From: an uncultured Bradyrhizobium sp.
GTDB lineage: Bacteria; Pseudomonadota; Alphaproteobacteria; Rhizobiales; Xanthobacteraceae
Direction of reading: 5' to 3'
Assembly: GCF_936928535.1 (NCBI RefSeq)
Contig: NZ_CAKZHY010000078.1
Location: forward strand, 1 to 50,599
DNA: 50,599 nucleotides
Shown: positions 40,703 to 49,456 of the stretch, piece by piece
Numbering within the stretch: the first letter of the stretch is position 1
Layout of the letters: every line of letters starts with the position of its first letter
Notes under the pieces: generated by a model
What the model saw: only the letters and a program-made list of their open reading frames with translations
The model's database searches: none
Told to the model about the DNA's origin: nothing
Position numbers and translations under genes: made by a program

Positions 40703-42238
40703 TTAGACTGGGCCTGAGCGATCGCGAAAAGCCTCAACCATCAGGGGGTTAAGCCCAAGTTCGCTCAATGCTTCGCGGGCGCGGGCATTGTCCTGGGCCC
40801 GGCCTGCCAGCCGGTGGCCCGAGAGCCGGTCGGGCAGGGCCGTCAGCAGCGCGCCCTGGCCGAGCCGGCGCGCCCATTCCTGCAGATCGTTGGAGAGGAA
40901 GCGGTAGCCGCCGACAGCCATGATGCCTGACGGAGGCGCCGTGATGTTGATCGCGCCGCTAGCCCGGTCGATTCGTGCGGCATAGCCGGTGTCGACATAG
41001 TCGCGCGGCGGCTGCGCGATCAACGTCTCGCCGACCGGCTGCGGCGGCGCGTAGGCCGCGATCGGCACCATCGGGCCGCGCAGGCCGAGCGTACCCTTCG
41101 GGGTGAGTAGAATCTCGCCCGCGATCGAGGAGCCCGACTGCTCGCGTGGCGCGCCGTGCGGCCCGGGCATGACAGCGACAGGCACGCCGTCCTCGCCGCG
41201 CCTTGCGCCGAACAGGCCGGCCTCGCCGAACAGATAGACGTCCGTGAGCGGCGCATGCGGCGCAATCCAGGCTTCGCTCGCCGCCACCTGCTCCGGTGCG
41301 CGCCAGAGCCCGACGACATTGCGCAGGGTCGGCATCCGCGCCGCCAGGCCGGAATCGCCGAGGCGCAGCGCGAGTTGGGCCGGCGCGATCAGCACGTCGC
41401 ATTCGTGCTCGTTGATCTGCTGCTCCAGCACCTCGCTCTCGAACGGATGATGCAGCGCCAGCGTGCCGCCGCACAGCAGCCACACCGCGAGCGAGGAGGC
41501 GAGGCCCGCGAACGACATCGGCGTGAACGCCGACATCACGGTCGCGCCCTGCTGGATGTCGGCCTCCAGCGACATCGCGAGGCCCCCCGCGATCAGGCTG
41601 AAATGCGGTCGCGGCACCGGTCGGAAACCTTCCGCCGTGACATCGAAGGAGATCATCGCCGCCTTGCGGCCGTCCTGGATCACCGCGCGCGTGGTGCCGG
41701 GCGGGCGTGCCAGCACGTCGTCGAGCGACGCCATGCCTTCGGGCAAATCGGTGCCGAAGCCGAGGACGTGGCGGATCGAGAAGGCCTCCGCGGCAGCGTG
41801 CATCGCGAGGTCGGCATAACTGACGCCGTCGACCTTGCTCATGGTGACGATGGCGCGCGCCGCCGTTCGGTTGAGCGCGGCCGCCAGTTCCGCCTGCCGC
41901 CATAGCAGCGGCAACACCGCCACGACGAGGCCGGCGCGATGGGCCGCCAGCACGGTCAGCACGAACTCGACGGTCGTGGGCAACTGGATCGCAATCACCG
42001 AATTGGCCGGCAGGCCCGATTCGACGAAATGCGCCGACAGCGCCTCGATGGCGGTATCGGCCTCGGCGTAGGTCATCCGTCGCGGCTGGTGGCCAGTGAT
42101 GCGGGACTTGTTGAGAGGGTCGAGCAGGGCAGGCGCATGTGGCTGCCGCATCAGCGTGCGCTGGAACAGCGTGTCGAGCGTCGGCGATACGGCTGGCTGG
42201 TTCACGGCGTCACTTCGCTGGACTGGCTTGAGGCTCAC
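40703..42238 (-). CDS. Degenerate AMP-dependent ligase-like protein
   Basis: 511 residues with the overall pattern of acyl-adenylate enzymes (N-terminal LDTLFQR, SVIAIQLPTTVEFVLTVLAAHRAGLVVAVLPL, C-terminal VDTGYAARID and DRLSGHRLAG). The ATP-binding loop (normally YTSGTTGxPK) is replaced by ISFDVTAEGFRPVPRP, the TGD hinge reads TGY, and no C-terminal catalytic Lys is evident. Adenylation is therefore improbable. The start is GTG 42238, overlapping the 3' end of the solute-binding gene by 29 bases, with GAAGG just upstream; this suggests coupling. Confidence 0.75.
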   Translation of the reverse strand: MSLKPVQRSDAVNQPAVSPTLDTLFQRTLMRQPHAPALLDPLNKSRITGHQPRRMTYAEADTAIEALSAHFVESGLPANSVIAIQLPTTVEFVLTVLAAHRAGLVVAVLPLLWRQAELAAALNRTAARAIVTMSKVDGVSYADLAMHAAAEAFSIRHVLGFGTDLPEGMASLDDVLARPPGTTRAVIQDGRKAAMISFDVTAEGFRPVPRPHFSLIAGGLAMSLEADIQQGATVMSAFTPMSFAGLASSLAVWLLCGGTLALHHPFESEVLEQQINEHECDVLIAPAQLALRLGDSGLAARMPTLRNVVGLWRAPEQVAASEAWIAPHAPLTDVYLFGEAGLFGARRGEDGVPVAVMPGPHGAPREQSGSSIAGEILLTPKGTLGLRGPMVPIAAYAPPQPVGETLIAQPPRDYVDTGYAARIDRASGAINITAPPSGIMAVGGYRFLSNDLQEWARRLGQGALLTALPDRLSGHRLAGRAQDNARAREALSELGLNPLMVEAFRDRSGPV

Positions 42239-44054
42239 CCTTCGACCACCAGGTCTCCGGCAGATAGCCGGAGAGTGCGGTGGCCTGTGGTCGTTCTATC
42301 CGATTCCAGCGCGCGATCCATTGCTCGGATACGTTAAACAGGGGGATTGTGTAGAAGCCCGCCATCAAGGCGCGGTCGAGCGCCCGCACCGCATCGACGA
42401 AACCCGTATGATCACGGGCCTCAAGCAGGGCCTTGATCATGGCATCGACCGCGGGATCCCTGGCGCCCATGTAGTTGCGGGTCCCCGGATTGTCGGCGGC
42501 GGCGCTGCCCCAATAGAAATACTGCTCGTTACCGGGCGACAGCGACTGGTCCCAGCGGTTCTGGATCATGTCGAACTCGTAGGACAACCGGCGCTGGTCG
42601 AACTGCACCGGATCGACCGCGCGCACGCTCACGTCGATGCCGGCGCGCTTGAGGTCGCGCTGGAACGCGAGCGCGATGCGCTCCTGGTCGCGGGTCGTCA
42701 CCAGCATCTCGAAGGTGAAGGGCACCTTGGTGCTGCGGTTGCGCAGCACGGTGCCCTCGAGATCATAGCCGGCGTCCGACAGCAGCTTCAGCGCCGCACG
42801 CAGCGTTGTCCGATCGCGCCCCGAGCCGTCGGTGACAGGCAGGCGATAGCTGCCATCCATGATCTCTTCGGGGATCTGCACGGCGAAGGGCTTGAGCAAC
42901 TCGCGCTCGCGTGCATCTGCGGGGCGGGCATAGGCCGACAGCTCCGAGCCCGCAAAATAGCCGGCGACGCGCGAATACAGGGAGAAGAAATAATTGCGAT
43001 TGACCAGCTCGAAATCGAACAACAGCGTCAGCGCCTGGCGCACGCGGATGTCGGCGAATACAGGACGCCGTGTGTTGAACACCAGGAATTCGGAAGGCTG
43101 CGGCACGCCTGGCTTGATGGTGTCGCGGATCACCTCGCCGCTTTTGGCAGCGGGAAAATCATAGCCGTCGTGCCAGCGCAGCGGCTCGTTCTCGACGCGG
43201 AAATCATAGAGGCCGCGCTTGAACGCTTCGAACTGGCCGTTGGCCTCGCGATAATAGTCGAGCCGGATCTCGTCGAAATTGAACAGCCCACGATTGACCG
43301 GGAGATCGCGGCCCCAATAATCGGGATTGCGGGTGAGGGTCACGCTGGCGCCGGGCTTGACCGCCGTGACGCGGTAGGGGCCGGAGGCGATCGGCCCTGA
43401 CAGCGTCGTCTCCTCGAAGGCCGCGACGTCGACGGCGTGCTTCGGCAGGATCGGCATCAGGCCGAGGATCAGCGGTATCTCACGGTCGTTGGCTCCGGTG
43501 AGATCGAAGCGGACGGTAAGAGGATCAGGCGCCTGCGCCTTGGCGACCTTGGAATAGTACTGCCGGAGGTTGGGACGGCCGTGGTCGCGCAGGAGCTGCC
43601 AGGAGAACAGCACGTCCTCGGCGGTAACAGGCTTGCCATCGGAGAAGCGGGCACGGGAATCGATGTGAAACGTGACGTAGCTTCGCTCGTCATCCGTCTC
43701 GACTGACTTGGCGAGCAGGCCGTAGAGCGTGAACGGCTCGTCCTGGCCGCGCGCCAGCAGGCTTTCGACCACGTAAGCGCGGATCGGCTGCACGGCCAAT
43801 CCCTTCACGATGAACGGATTGAGGCTGTCGAACGTGCCGAGGATGCCCCAGGTCAGCCGCCCCCCCTTGGGGGCGTCGGGATTGGCATAGGGCATGTGGG
43901 TGAAGTCGGCCGGCAGCGCCGGCTTGCCGTGCATGGCGATCGCATGCATCTCCTCGGCCTGCCCAGCGCTTGCCATCAGGCCGACACCGAGGATCAAGGC
44001 CAGGCTGCAAACACGGAGACCGGGCCCCTCGAGCAGGCGATGGAACATGAACAT
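42210..44054 (-). CDS. ABC-type peptide/oligopeptide solute-binding protein, family 5 (YejA-like)
   Basis: 614 residues with a signal peptide (cut near SAGQAEE, residue 34). It has the family 5 order: PYANPDAPKGGRLTWGILGTFDSLNPF near the N-terminus, VTAEDVLFSWQLL, the ligand-binding IASGPYRVTAVKPG, and the C-terminal NYMGARDPAVDAMI. It resembles the YejA periplasmic peptide-binding proteins. No ABC permease or ATPase gene adjoins it, so it must use a transporter encoded elsewhere. First gene of the leftward run to 39394. Confidence 0.9.
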   Translation of the reverse strand: MFMFHRLLEGPGLRVCSLALILGVGLMASAGQAEEMHAIAMHGKPALPADFTHMPYANPDAPKGGRLTWGILGTFDSLNPFIVKGLAVQPIRAYVVESLLARGQDEPFTLYGLLAKSVETDDERSYVTFHIDSRARFSDGKPVTAEDVLFSWQLLRDHGRPNLRQYYSKVAKAQAPDPLTVRFDLTGANDREIPLILGLMPILPKHAVDVAAFEETTLSGPIASGPYRVTAVKPGASVTLTRNPDYWGRDLPVNRGLFNFDEIRLDYYREANGQFEAFKRGLYDFRVENEPLRWHDGYDFPAAKSGEVIRDTIKPGVPQPSEFLVFNTRRPVFADIRVRQALTLLFDFELVNRNYFFSLYSRVAGYFAGSELSAYARPADARERELLKPFAVQIPEEIMDGSYRLPVTDGSGRDRTTLRAALKLLSDAGYDLEGTVLRNRSTKVPFTFEMLVTTRDQERIALAFQRDLKRAGIDVSVRAVDPVQFDQRRLSYEFDMIQNRWDQSLSPGNEQYFYWGSAAADNPGTRNYMGARDPAVDAMIKALLEARDHTGFVDAVRALDRALMAGFYTIPLFNVSEQWIARWNRIERPQATALSGYLPETWWSKGEPQASPAK

Positions 44055-44313
44055 TCGGACACGTTGATTCGAGGGGCGGCTCGGCAGAATCCTATCACAG
44101 GGATTTCACTGGGCGCCCGCCCGGATGTGGCCAAAGACGCTTGTCGGCATTGATCTTTCCGTCGACCACGCTAAGAAGGCACCCAATCGCGCAAGAGCGC
44201 CGAGCCCGTCACTTATCTGCCTCAATTGACGGGGAGAGAGCCGCGCCCAAGGCGGCTTGGTTCGGTGCTTCGGAGCGGTTCGGGCACTTCCCGTTCAGAA
44301 AGGGTTTTCTGCA

Positions 44314-45123
44314 ATGAATTTCCGTTATTTGGCCGCGTCCGTCCGGCCGCGCGGGCGAGTTCTCGCTCTGTTGACGGCGACGGCACTGGCCATCCCGTTT
44401 GCCGCTGAAGCCCAGACCCCGCCGGCCCCGGGCGCCAAGGCTTCCCCGAAAGCTGCTCCGAAGGCCGCCCCCAAGGCTGCCCCGGCGCCAGCGCCGGCTC
44501 CCCAGGCCCAGCAGGCTCCGGCGCAGCAGGGCGCACCGGCGGCGCAGGCTGCCCAGCCCGCCGATCAGCAGATCCAGCTGATCTACGCCCCCTGGACCAA
44601 GTTCTGCCTCAAGGGCCAGGACGCCAACGCCAAGCAGGTCTGCTTCACCGGCAAGGACGGTCGCATCGAATCAGGCCAGCCGGTCATCGCCGCTGTGATC
44701 ATCGAGCCGGAAGGCGAGCCGAAGAAGATCCTGCGCGTGACGCTGCCGCTCGGCATGCAGCTCGTGCACGGCACCCGCATCATCGTCGACAACAACCCGC
44801 CGCTGCAGAGCCCGTATGTGATCTGCTTCCAGAACGGCTGTATGTCCGACTACGAAGCAACACCCGAGCTGATTGCCAATCTGAAGAAGGGCCAGAACCT
44901 CGTGGTGCAGGCGATCAACGCCAACGGTGCGCCGCTGACCCTGCCGCTGCCGCTCACCGGTGAATTCCAGAAGGCCTATGACGGTCCGCCGACCGATCCG
45001 AAGGTGTTCGAGGAAACCCAGAAGAAGCTGCAGGAAGAGCTGCAGAAGAAGGCTGAAGAGCAGCGCAAGAAGCTCGAGCAGCAGGGTGGCGCCCCCGGCG
45101 CACCTCCGGCCGCTCAGAAGTAA
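44314..45123 (+). CDS. Invasion-associated locus B (IalB) family protein
   Basis: 269 residues: a signal peptide (cut after AEAQ, about residue 34), an Ala/Pro/Lys-rich linker, then the IalB domain (about 95-230) with the cysteine pairs FCLKGQ/VCFTG and VICFQNGCMSD. A basic coiled coil rich in Lys, Glu and Gln follows (EETQKKLQEELQKK). IalB-like proteins are periplasmic or surface-associated in alphaproteobacteria; the role outside Bartonella is unclear. AAAGGG precedes ATG 44314. Confidence 0.9.
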   Translation: MNFRYLAASVRPRGRVLALLTATALAIPFAAEAQTPPAPGAKASPKAAPKAAPKAAPAPAPAPQAQQAPAQQGAPAAQAAQPADQQIQLIYAPWTKFCLKGQDANAKQVCFTGKDGRIESGQPVIAAVIIEPEGEPKKILRVTLPLGMQLVHGTRIIVDNNPPLQSPYVICFQNGCMSDYEATPELIANLKKGQNLVVQAINANGAPLTLPLPLTGEFQKAYDGPPTDPKVFEETQKKLQEELQKKAEEQRKKLEQQGGAPGAPPAAQK

Positions 45124-45146
45124 TCGCCTTCAGATTCCCGGACATG

Positions 45147-45176
45147 AAAAAGGCGCCCGATCGGGCGCCTTTTTTG
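45147..45176. terminator. Bidirectional intrinsic terminator
   Basis: AGGCGCCCGA-TCGGGCGCCT is a perfect palindrome flanked by AAAAA on the left and TTTTTT on the right, so it works on both strands. It ends the IalB-like gene rightward and hspQ leftward. Confidence 0.93.
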
Positions 45177-45220
45177 CTGTCCGTTCGTTGACGGCGAAAT
45201 CTGGAGCTGAGCCGGATCGC

Positions 45221-45553
45221 TCAGTTCAGCGAAGGATTGCGCGGGCGGTAGCCGCCGTCCTTGTTCTTGATGAAGATCTCGGCCACCTGTGAATGCCGGA
45301 TCGGCTCGCCGGACTCGTCGGGCAGCAGGTTCTGCTCGGAGACATAGGCGACGTACTCGGACTCCGCATTCTCCGCGAGCAGATGGTAGAACGGCTGATC
45401 CTTGTGGGGCCGCACTTCTTCGGGGATCGACAGCCACCACTCCTCGGTGTTGTTGAATTCCGGATCGATGTCGAAGATCACCCCCCGGAACGAGAAGATC
45501 CGGTGGCGCACGACCTGTCCGATCTGGAATTTGGCTGTCCGCGCTTTAATCAT
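45221..45553 (-). CDS. hspQ: Heat-shock protein HspQ
   Basis: 110 residues, the HspQ/YccV length. The characteristic start FQIGQVVRHRIFSFRGVIFDIDPEF and the central EWWLSIPEEVRPHKDQPFYHLLAE leave no doubt. HspQ binds hemimethylated DNA in E. coli and stimulates Lon proteolysis (known of the family). The C-terminus is short and Arg/Asn-rich. GGAGG precedes ATG 45553. I see no ROSE-type thermosensor in the leader. Confidence 0.95.
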   Translation of the reverse strand: MIKARTAKFQIGQVVRHRIFSFRGVIFDIDPEFNNTEEWWLSIPEEVRPHKDQPFYHLLAENAESEYVAYVSEQNLLPDESGEPIRHSQVAEIFIKNKDGGYRPRNPSLN

Positions 45554-45659
45554 CCTCCGTCGATAGACCAGGATTGTGGCCGATGCTAGTGGCCTGATCT
45601 GGAATTAACCTGCCGTTAAGGGGCAGATAGCCCCCAAGCCTTCAGAAAACACTTCATCA

Positions 45660-46613
45660 ATGGTCGATATCCTCAATCTGGCGCTACCTTATTTTGGCTT
45701 GATCTTCGTTGGTTTCGCCTGCGGTAAGGTGAAGTCCCTGCCGGAGTCGGGGCTCGCATGGATGAACTTCTTCCTGCTCTACGTGTCGTTGCCGGCGCTG
45801 CTGTTTGCGATCATGTCGAAGACGCCGTTCTCGGAGCTCAACAACCCGCCATTCCTGGTGGCGACCACGTTGTCGACGGTCGCGGCGTTCACCATCGCGC
45901 TGGTGGTCGGCAAGGTGCTCGGGAAGCTGACGCTGCGTGAGGCGACGCTCGCCGGTCTCTCCGGCGGTTACGGCAATATCGGCTACATGGGACCAGGGCT
46001 GGCGCTCGCCGTGCTCGGGTCAAAGGCGGCGGCGCCGACAGCACTGATCTTCTGCTGCGACAGCATCTTTCTGTTCACGATCGTGCCGCTTCTGATCGAG
46101 CTGTCGGACCGCGACCATCCTTCGATCGTGCACGCCTTCGGCGTCGTGCTGAAGCAGATCGTGCTCAACCCGCTGATCATGTCGGCCTGCTTTGGCGCGG
46201 CCGTTGCCGCGCTCCATATCGAGCTGCCGGTCGCGCTCGACCGCACCATTACCTTCCTTCAGAACGCGGCCGCGCCGACCGCGCTGTTCGTGCTCGGTGT
46301 CACCGTGGCGTTGCGGCCGTTCGACCGCGTGCCTTGGGAGGTGCCCGGTGTGATCGCGGTCAAGCTGCTGATCCATCCGCTCGCAGCGTTCGGCCTGATG
46401 CTGGCGTTCGGGCCGTTCGCGCAGCCCTGGGCCGCCACGGCGGTCCTGATGGCCTCGCTACCGCCGGCGCTGAATGTGTTCGTGATCGCCCGGCAGAACG
46501 ATGCCTGGATCGAATCCGCTTCTGTTGCTGTGCTGCTCGGAACGTTCGCGTCGGTGGTCACGCTGACGACAGTGATGTGGATGCTGCAGACCGGCCGGCT
46601 CGTGTTTCCGTAA
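45660..46613 (+). CDS. AEC-family (auxin efflux carrier-type) transporter
   Basis: 317 residues with about ten membrane helices in two halves: PYFGLIFVGFACGKV at the start, LSGGYGNIGYMGPGLAL in the centre (the conserved N-x-x-Y/G motif of AEC carriers), and ASLPPALNVFVIARQND near the end. The family exports organic anions or related small molecules; the substrate is unknown. The start is ATG 45660. Its stop is 4 bases from that of the convergent UbiH-type gene. Confidence 0.9.
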   Translation: MVDILNLALPYFGLIFVGFACGKVKSLPESGLAWMNFFLLYVSLPALLFAIMSKTPFSELNNPPFLVATTLSTVAAFTIALVVGKVLGKLTLREATLAGLSGGYGNIGYMGPGLALAVLGSKAAAPTALIFCCDSIFLFTIVPLLIELSDRDHPSIVHAFGVVLKQIVLNPLIMSACFGAAVAALHIELPVALDRTITFLQNAAAPTALFVLGVTVALRPFDRVPWEVPGVIAVKLLIHPLAAFGLMLAFGPFAQPWAATAVLMASLPPALNVFVIARQNDAWIESASVAVLLGTFASVVTLTTVMWMLQTGRLVFP

Positions 46614-46617
46614 GCAG

Positions 46618-47802
46618 CTATCGCCGCCAGGTCGGCGTCAGCCCCTCGCGCATGGCAAAGCGCCTGAGCGGGCCGATGGCCCCTAACAGGTGCATGCCGA
46701 CGGCGCGGACCGGCTGCAGCGGCAGGAAGTCGTTGAGCAGCGAACGATTGGCGATGTCGATCGCAAAGGTCCGGCTCAGAATGTCCGGCCGCCGCGCCCG
46801 GTCGTAACGCCTGAGCACCTCGTCTGCGCCGGGGTCCTGCCCTGATGCAATGGCTTCGCCGGCGAGCCGGGCGATGTCGGCCGCATCTCGCAGGCCGAGA
46901 TTGAGACCCTGGGCGCCGATCGGGGGAACCACATGGGCGGCTTCGCCGACCAGCGCGATACGGTCGCGCGCGAAGGAATTTGGCCGTTCGATCGCCAACG
47001 GAAACACATTGCGGCCGGGCTCGACCGTCATGCGGCCGAGGATGGAATGCGACCGCTTCTCGATCGCGGCGGAAAGGTCTTCGTCGCTCAGGGACCGAAG
47101 CCGTTCGGCCTCGGCGGGCGCGGAGACCCAGACGACGCTTGAGCGATTGCCGGGCAGGGGCACGAACACGCAAGGGCCCTGCGGCGTGTGGAACTCGGTC
47201 GAGATGTTCCTGTGCGGCCTGGTATGGCTGACGTTGAAGGTCAGCGCCGTCTGCGTCAGCTCGCGCCGCCTCACCGCAATGCCGGCGGCCTCCCGGCACA
47301 GCGAATGCCGGCCGTCGGCGCCGACCACGAGCCGGGCTGTCAGGAATTGTCCGCCAGCCGTGCGCATGGCGACATCGCCGGCTTCGGTGACGACGCTCTC
47401 GGCCTCGTCGTCGAAGCGAACGAGGTTCTCCAGCTCGGCCGCGCGCGCTTCGAGCGCCAGCATCAGCGAGCGGTTGTCGATATTGTAGCCGAACGCATCG
47501 AGCGCGATCTCGTGGCAGGAAAACCGGACCTCGGGCGCGCGGAACAGCCTGCCCGTGTCGTCGACGAGGCGCATCACTTCGAGCGGCGCCGCCTTGTCCT
47601 TGCAGCGGGACCAAACGTCGAGGCTCTCCAGGAGCTCGACGGAGGCACCCAAGAGCGCGGTGGTCCTGTTATCGGCATAGGGCAGGCGGCGCGCCACCAG
47701 CGCGGTGCGCGCCCCCCGCTGCGCCAGGGCAATGGCCGCCGCAAGGCCTGCCGGACCACCACCGATGATGGCTGCGTCAAAAAGCGTCGATGCGTCTGTC
47801 AT
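46618..47802 (-). CDS. UbiH/UbiF-family FAD-dependent hydroxylase
   Basis: 394 residues. The FAD fold GGGPAGLAAAIALAQRG (14-30), the DG motif GADGRHSLCREA and the GD motif DRIALVGEAAHVVPPIGAQGLNLGLRD are intact, which marks a UbiH/COQ6-type aromatic hydroxylase. It probably hydroxylates a ubiquinone precursor. Which ring position cannot be read from sequence, so I give no ubi letter. The start is ATG 47802; pcs is divergent. Confidence 0.92.
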   Translation of the reverse strand: MTDASTLFDAAIIGGGPAGLAAAIALAQRGARTALVARRLPYADNRTTALLGASVELLESLDVWSRCKDKAAPLEVMRLVDDTGRLFRAPEVRFSCHEIALDAFGYNIDNRSLMLALEARAAELENLVRFDDEAESVVTEAGDVAMRTAGGQFLTARLVVGADGRHSLCREAAGIAVRRRELTQTALTFNVSHTRPHRNISTEFHTPQGPCVFVPLPGNRSSVVWVSAPAEAERLRSLSDEDLSAAIEKRSHSILGRMTVEPGRNVFPLAIERPNSFARDRIALVGEAAHVVPPIGAQGLNLGLRDAADIARLAGEAIASGQDPGADEVLRRYDRARRPDILSRTFAIDIANRSLLNDFLPLQPVRAVGMHLLGAIGPLRRFAMREGLTPTWRR

Positions 47803-47930
47803 GGAACGACATTTGACACGGCCCGCGGCAAATTCAAGCCCACCTATTTTGCCTGATTTTATGACTGATAGCGCGGCACAACGCCGCGACGGCGGATGTG
47901 CAAACCGGTCCTGTTCTGGTAGCAGAGGCC

Positions 47931-48656
47931 ATGGATAGCCATGAGGATTCCCTCAAGCCGACGACCGTGGTCCGTGCCGCGGCGTTTTCGGTCCACATCT
48001 TCACCGCCTTCGGTGCGGCGATCGCGCTGCTGGCGATGCTGGAGGCCGTGCGCGAGCACTGGGCGGCGATGTTCGGCTGGCTGGGTGTTGCCCTGATCAT
48101 CGACGCCGTCGACGGGCCGATCGCGCGGCTGCTCGACGTCAAGACCGTTCAGCCGAACTGGTCCGGCGACGTGCTCGACCTCGTGGTCGACTTCGTCACC
48201 TATGTCTTCGTGCCCGCCTATGCGATCGTGGCGAGCGGCATGCTGCTGCCGGTCGCGGCGCCCTTGCTCGGCATCGCCATCATCGTCACCAGTGCGCTTT
48301 ATTTCGCCGATCTGCGCATGAAGGCGGACGACAATCATTTTCGCGGCTTTCCGGCGCTTTGGAATGCAGCGGCGTTCTACTTGTTCCTCCTGCGCTTGCC
48401 ACCGCTGTCGTCGACGCTGCTGGTGGCGGCGCTGGTGGTGCTGACCTTCGTGCCGTTTCACGTGCTGCACCCGGTCCGCGTCGTGCGGCTGCGCTGGCTG
48501 ACGATGTCGCTGATCGTGCTGTGGGGCGTGCTCGGCTTCTACGCGCTGGAGATGGATTTCCGTGCCGGCACCGGCGTGACGATCGTGCTCTGCGCGATCG
48601 CGCTCTGGATCGCATTCAGCGATACGTTGATCCGCCTGGCGAGATCGTTCGGATGA
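47931..48656 (+). CDS. pcs: Phosphatidylcholine synthase
   Basis: 241 residues with eight membrane helices. The CDP-alcohol phosphotransferase motif is D61-G62-x2-A65-R66 (DAVDGPIARLLDVKT), then G79-x3-D83-x3-D87 (SGDVLDLVVDF), the form seen in Pcs enzymes. Pcs joins choline to CDP-diacylglycerol to make phosphatidylcholine, important for rhizobial membranes and symbiosis. ATG 47931 has AGAGG upstream; GTG 47898 is an alternative. The stop overlaps the terC start by 4 bases. Confidence 0.92.
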   Translation: MDSHEDSLKPTTVVRAAAFSVHIFTAFGAAIALLAMLEAVREHWAAMFGWLGVALIIDAVDGPIARLLDVKTVQPNWSGDVLDLVVDFVTYVFVPAYAIVASGMLLPVAAPLLGIAIIVTSALYFADLRMKADDNHFRGFPALWNAAAFYLFLLRLPPLSSTLLVAALVVLTFVPFHVLHPVRVVRLRWLTMSLIVLWGVLGFYALEMDFRAGTGVTIVLCAIALWIAFSDTLIRLARSFG

Positions 48657-49381
48657 TGCATTTGTTGACCAGCCCCGAGGCCTGGGCGGCGCTGCTCACC
48701 CTCACGTCGCTCGAGATCGTGCTCGGCATCGACAACGTCATCTTCCTGTCCGTGATCGTCTCGCGCATCCCCGAACCGCAGGCCCATCGGGCCCGCCAGA
48801 TCGGCCTGGCGCTGGCGCTGGTGTTCCGCATCGTCCTGCTCAGTGTGCTGGTCTGGCTGATCGGCCTGACCGCACCGGTGTTTTCGTTTTCCGGCTACGA
48901 CTTCTCCTGGCGCGACCTCATCCTGATCGGCGGCGGCCTGTTCCTGATCGCCAAGGCGACGCACGAGATCCATGCCGAAGTTGACGTCGACGACGAGGAG
49001 GACGAGGGCAAGTCCGCGCGCAGCGCCTTCTTCTGGGTGATCGTCCAGATCGTCATCATCGACATCGTGTTTTCACTGGACTCGATCATCACCGCGATCG
49101 GCATGGCGCAGGACCTCGAGATCATGATTGCGGCGGTCGTGATCGCCTGCCTGATCATGTACATTTCGTCGGGACCGGTAGCGCGATTCGTTGCGGAACA
49201 TCCGACCACCAAAATGCTGGCACTGGCATTTCTGGTGCTGATCGGCGTCGCCCTGGTTGCGGACGGATTCAAATTCCACATTCCGCGCGGCTACATCTAT
49301 TTCGCAATTGCGTTCTCGGCGGCGGTGGAATTCTTCAACGTCCTGGCCAAGCGTAATCGCAGGAAGGCCGGCAAGCCGTAA
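48653..49381 (+). CDS. terC: TerC-family membrane protein
   Basis: 242 residues with about seven membrane helices. The TerC signature LEIVLGIDNVIFLSVI is at the start (about 20-36), repeated as DIVFSLDSIITAIGM in the second half; both carry the Asp thought to bind metal. A short acidic loop (EVDVDDEEDEG) separates them. TerC/Alx-family proteins transport Mn2+ or other cations (known of relatives). The start is ATG 48653, overlapping the pcs stop (ATGA); ATG 48656 is the next codon. Confidence 0.92.
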   Translation: MMHLLTSPEAWAALLTLTSLEIVLGIDNVIFLSVIVSRIPEPQAHRARQIGLALALVFRIVLLSVLVWLIGLTAPVFSFSGYDFSWRDLILIGGGLFLIAKATHEIHAEVDVDDEEDEGKSARSAFFWVIVQIVIIDIVFSLDSIITAIGMAQDLEIMIAAVVIACLIMYISSGPVARFVAEHPTTKMLALAFLVLIGVALVADGFKFHIPRGYIYFAIAFSAAVEFFNVLAKRNRRKAGKP

Positions 49382-49456
49382 CCGTTCCAATCCGGGGCGA
49401 GTTGACAAGGCGGTCGTGATGTCTTTCGCTGGCAGATGCGAAGAGGAGGTCAGGTG

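Noticed and set aside
45554..45659. ROSE-type RNA thermometer before hspQ
   Set aside because: The leader is short and has only the usual GGAGG; no hairpin covering it is evident.
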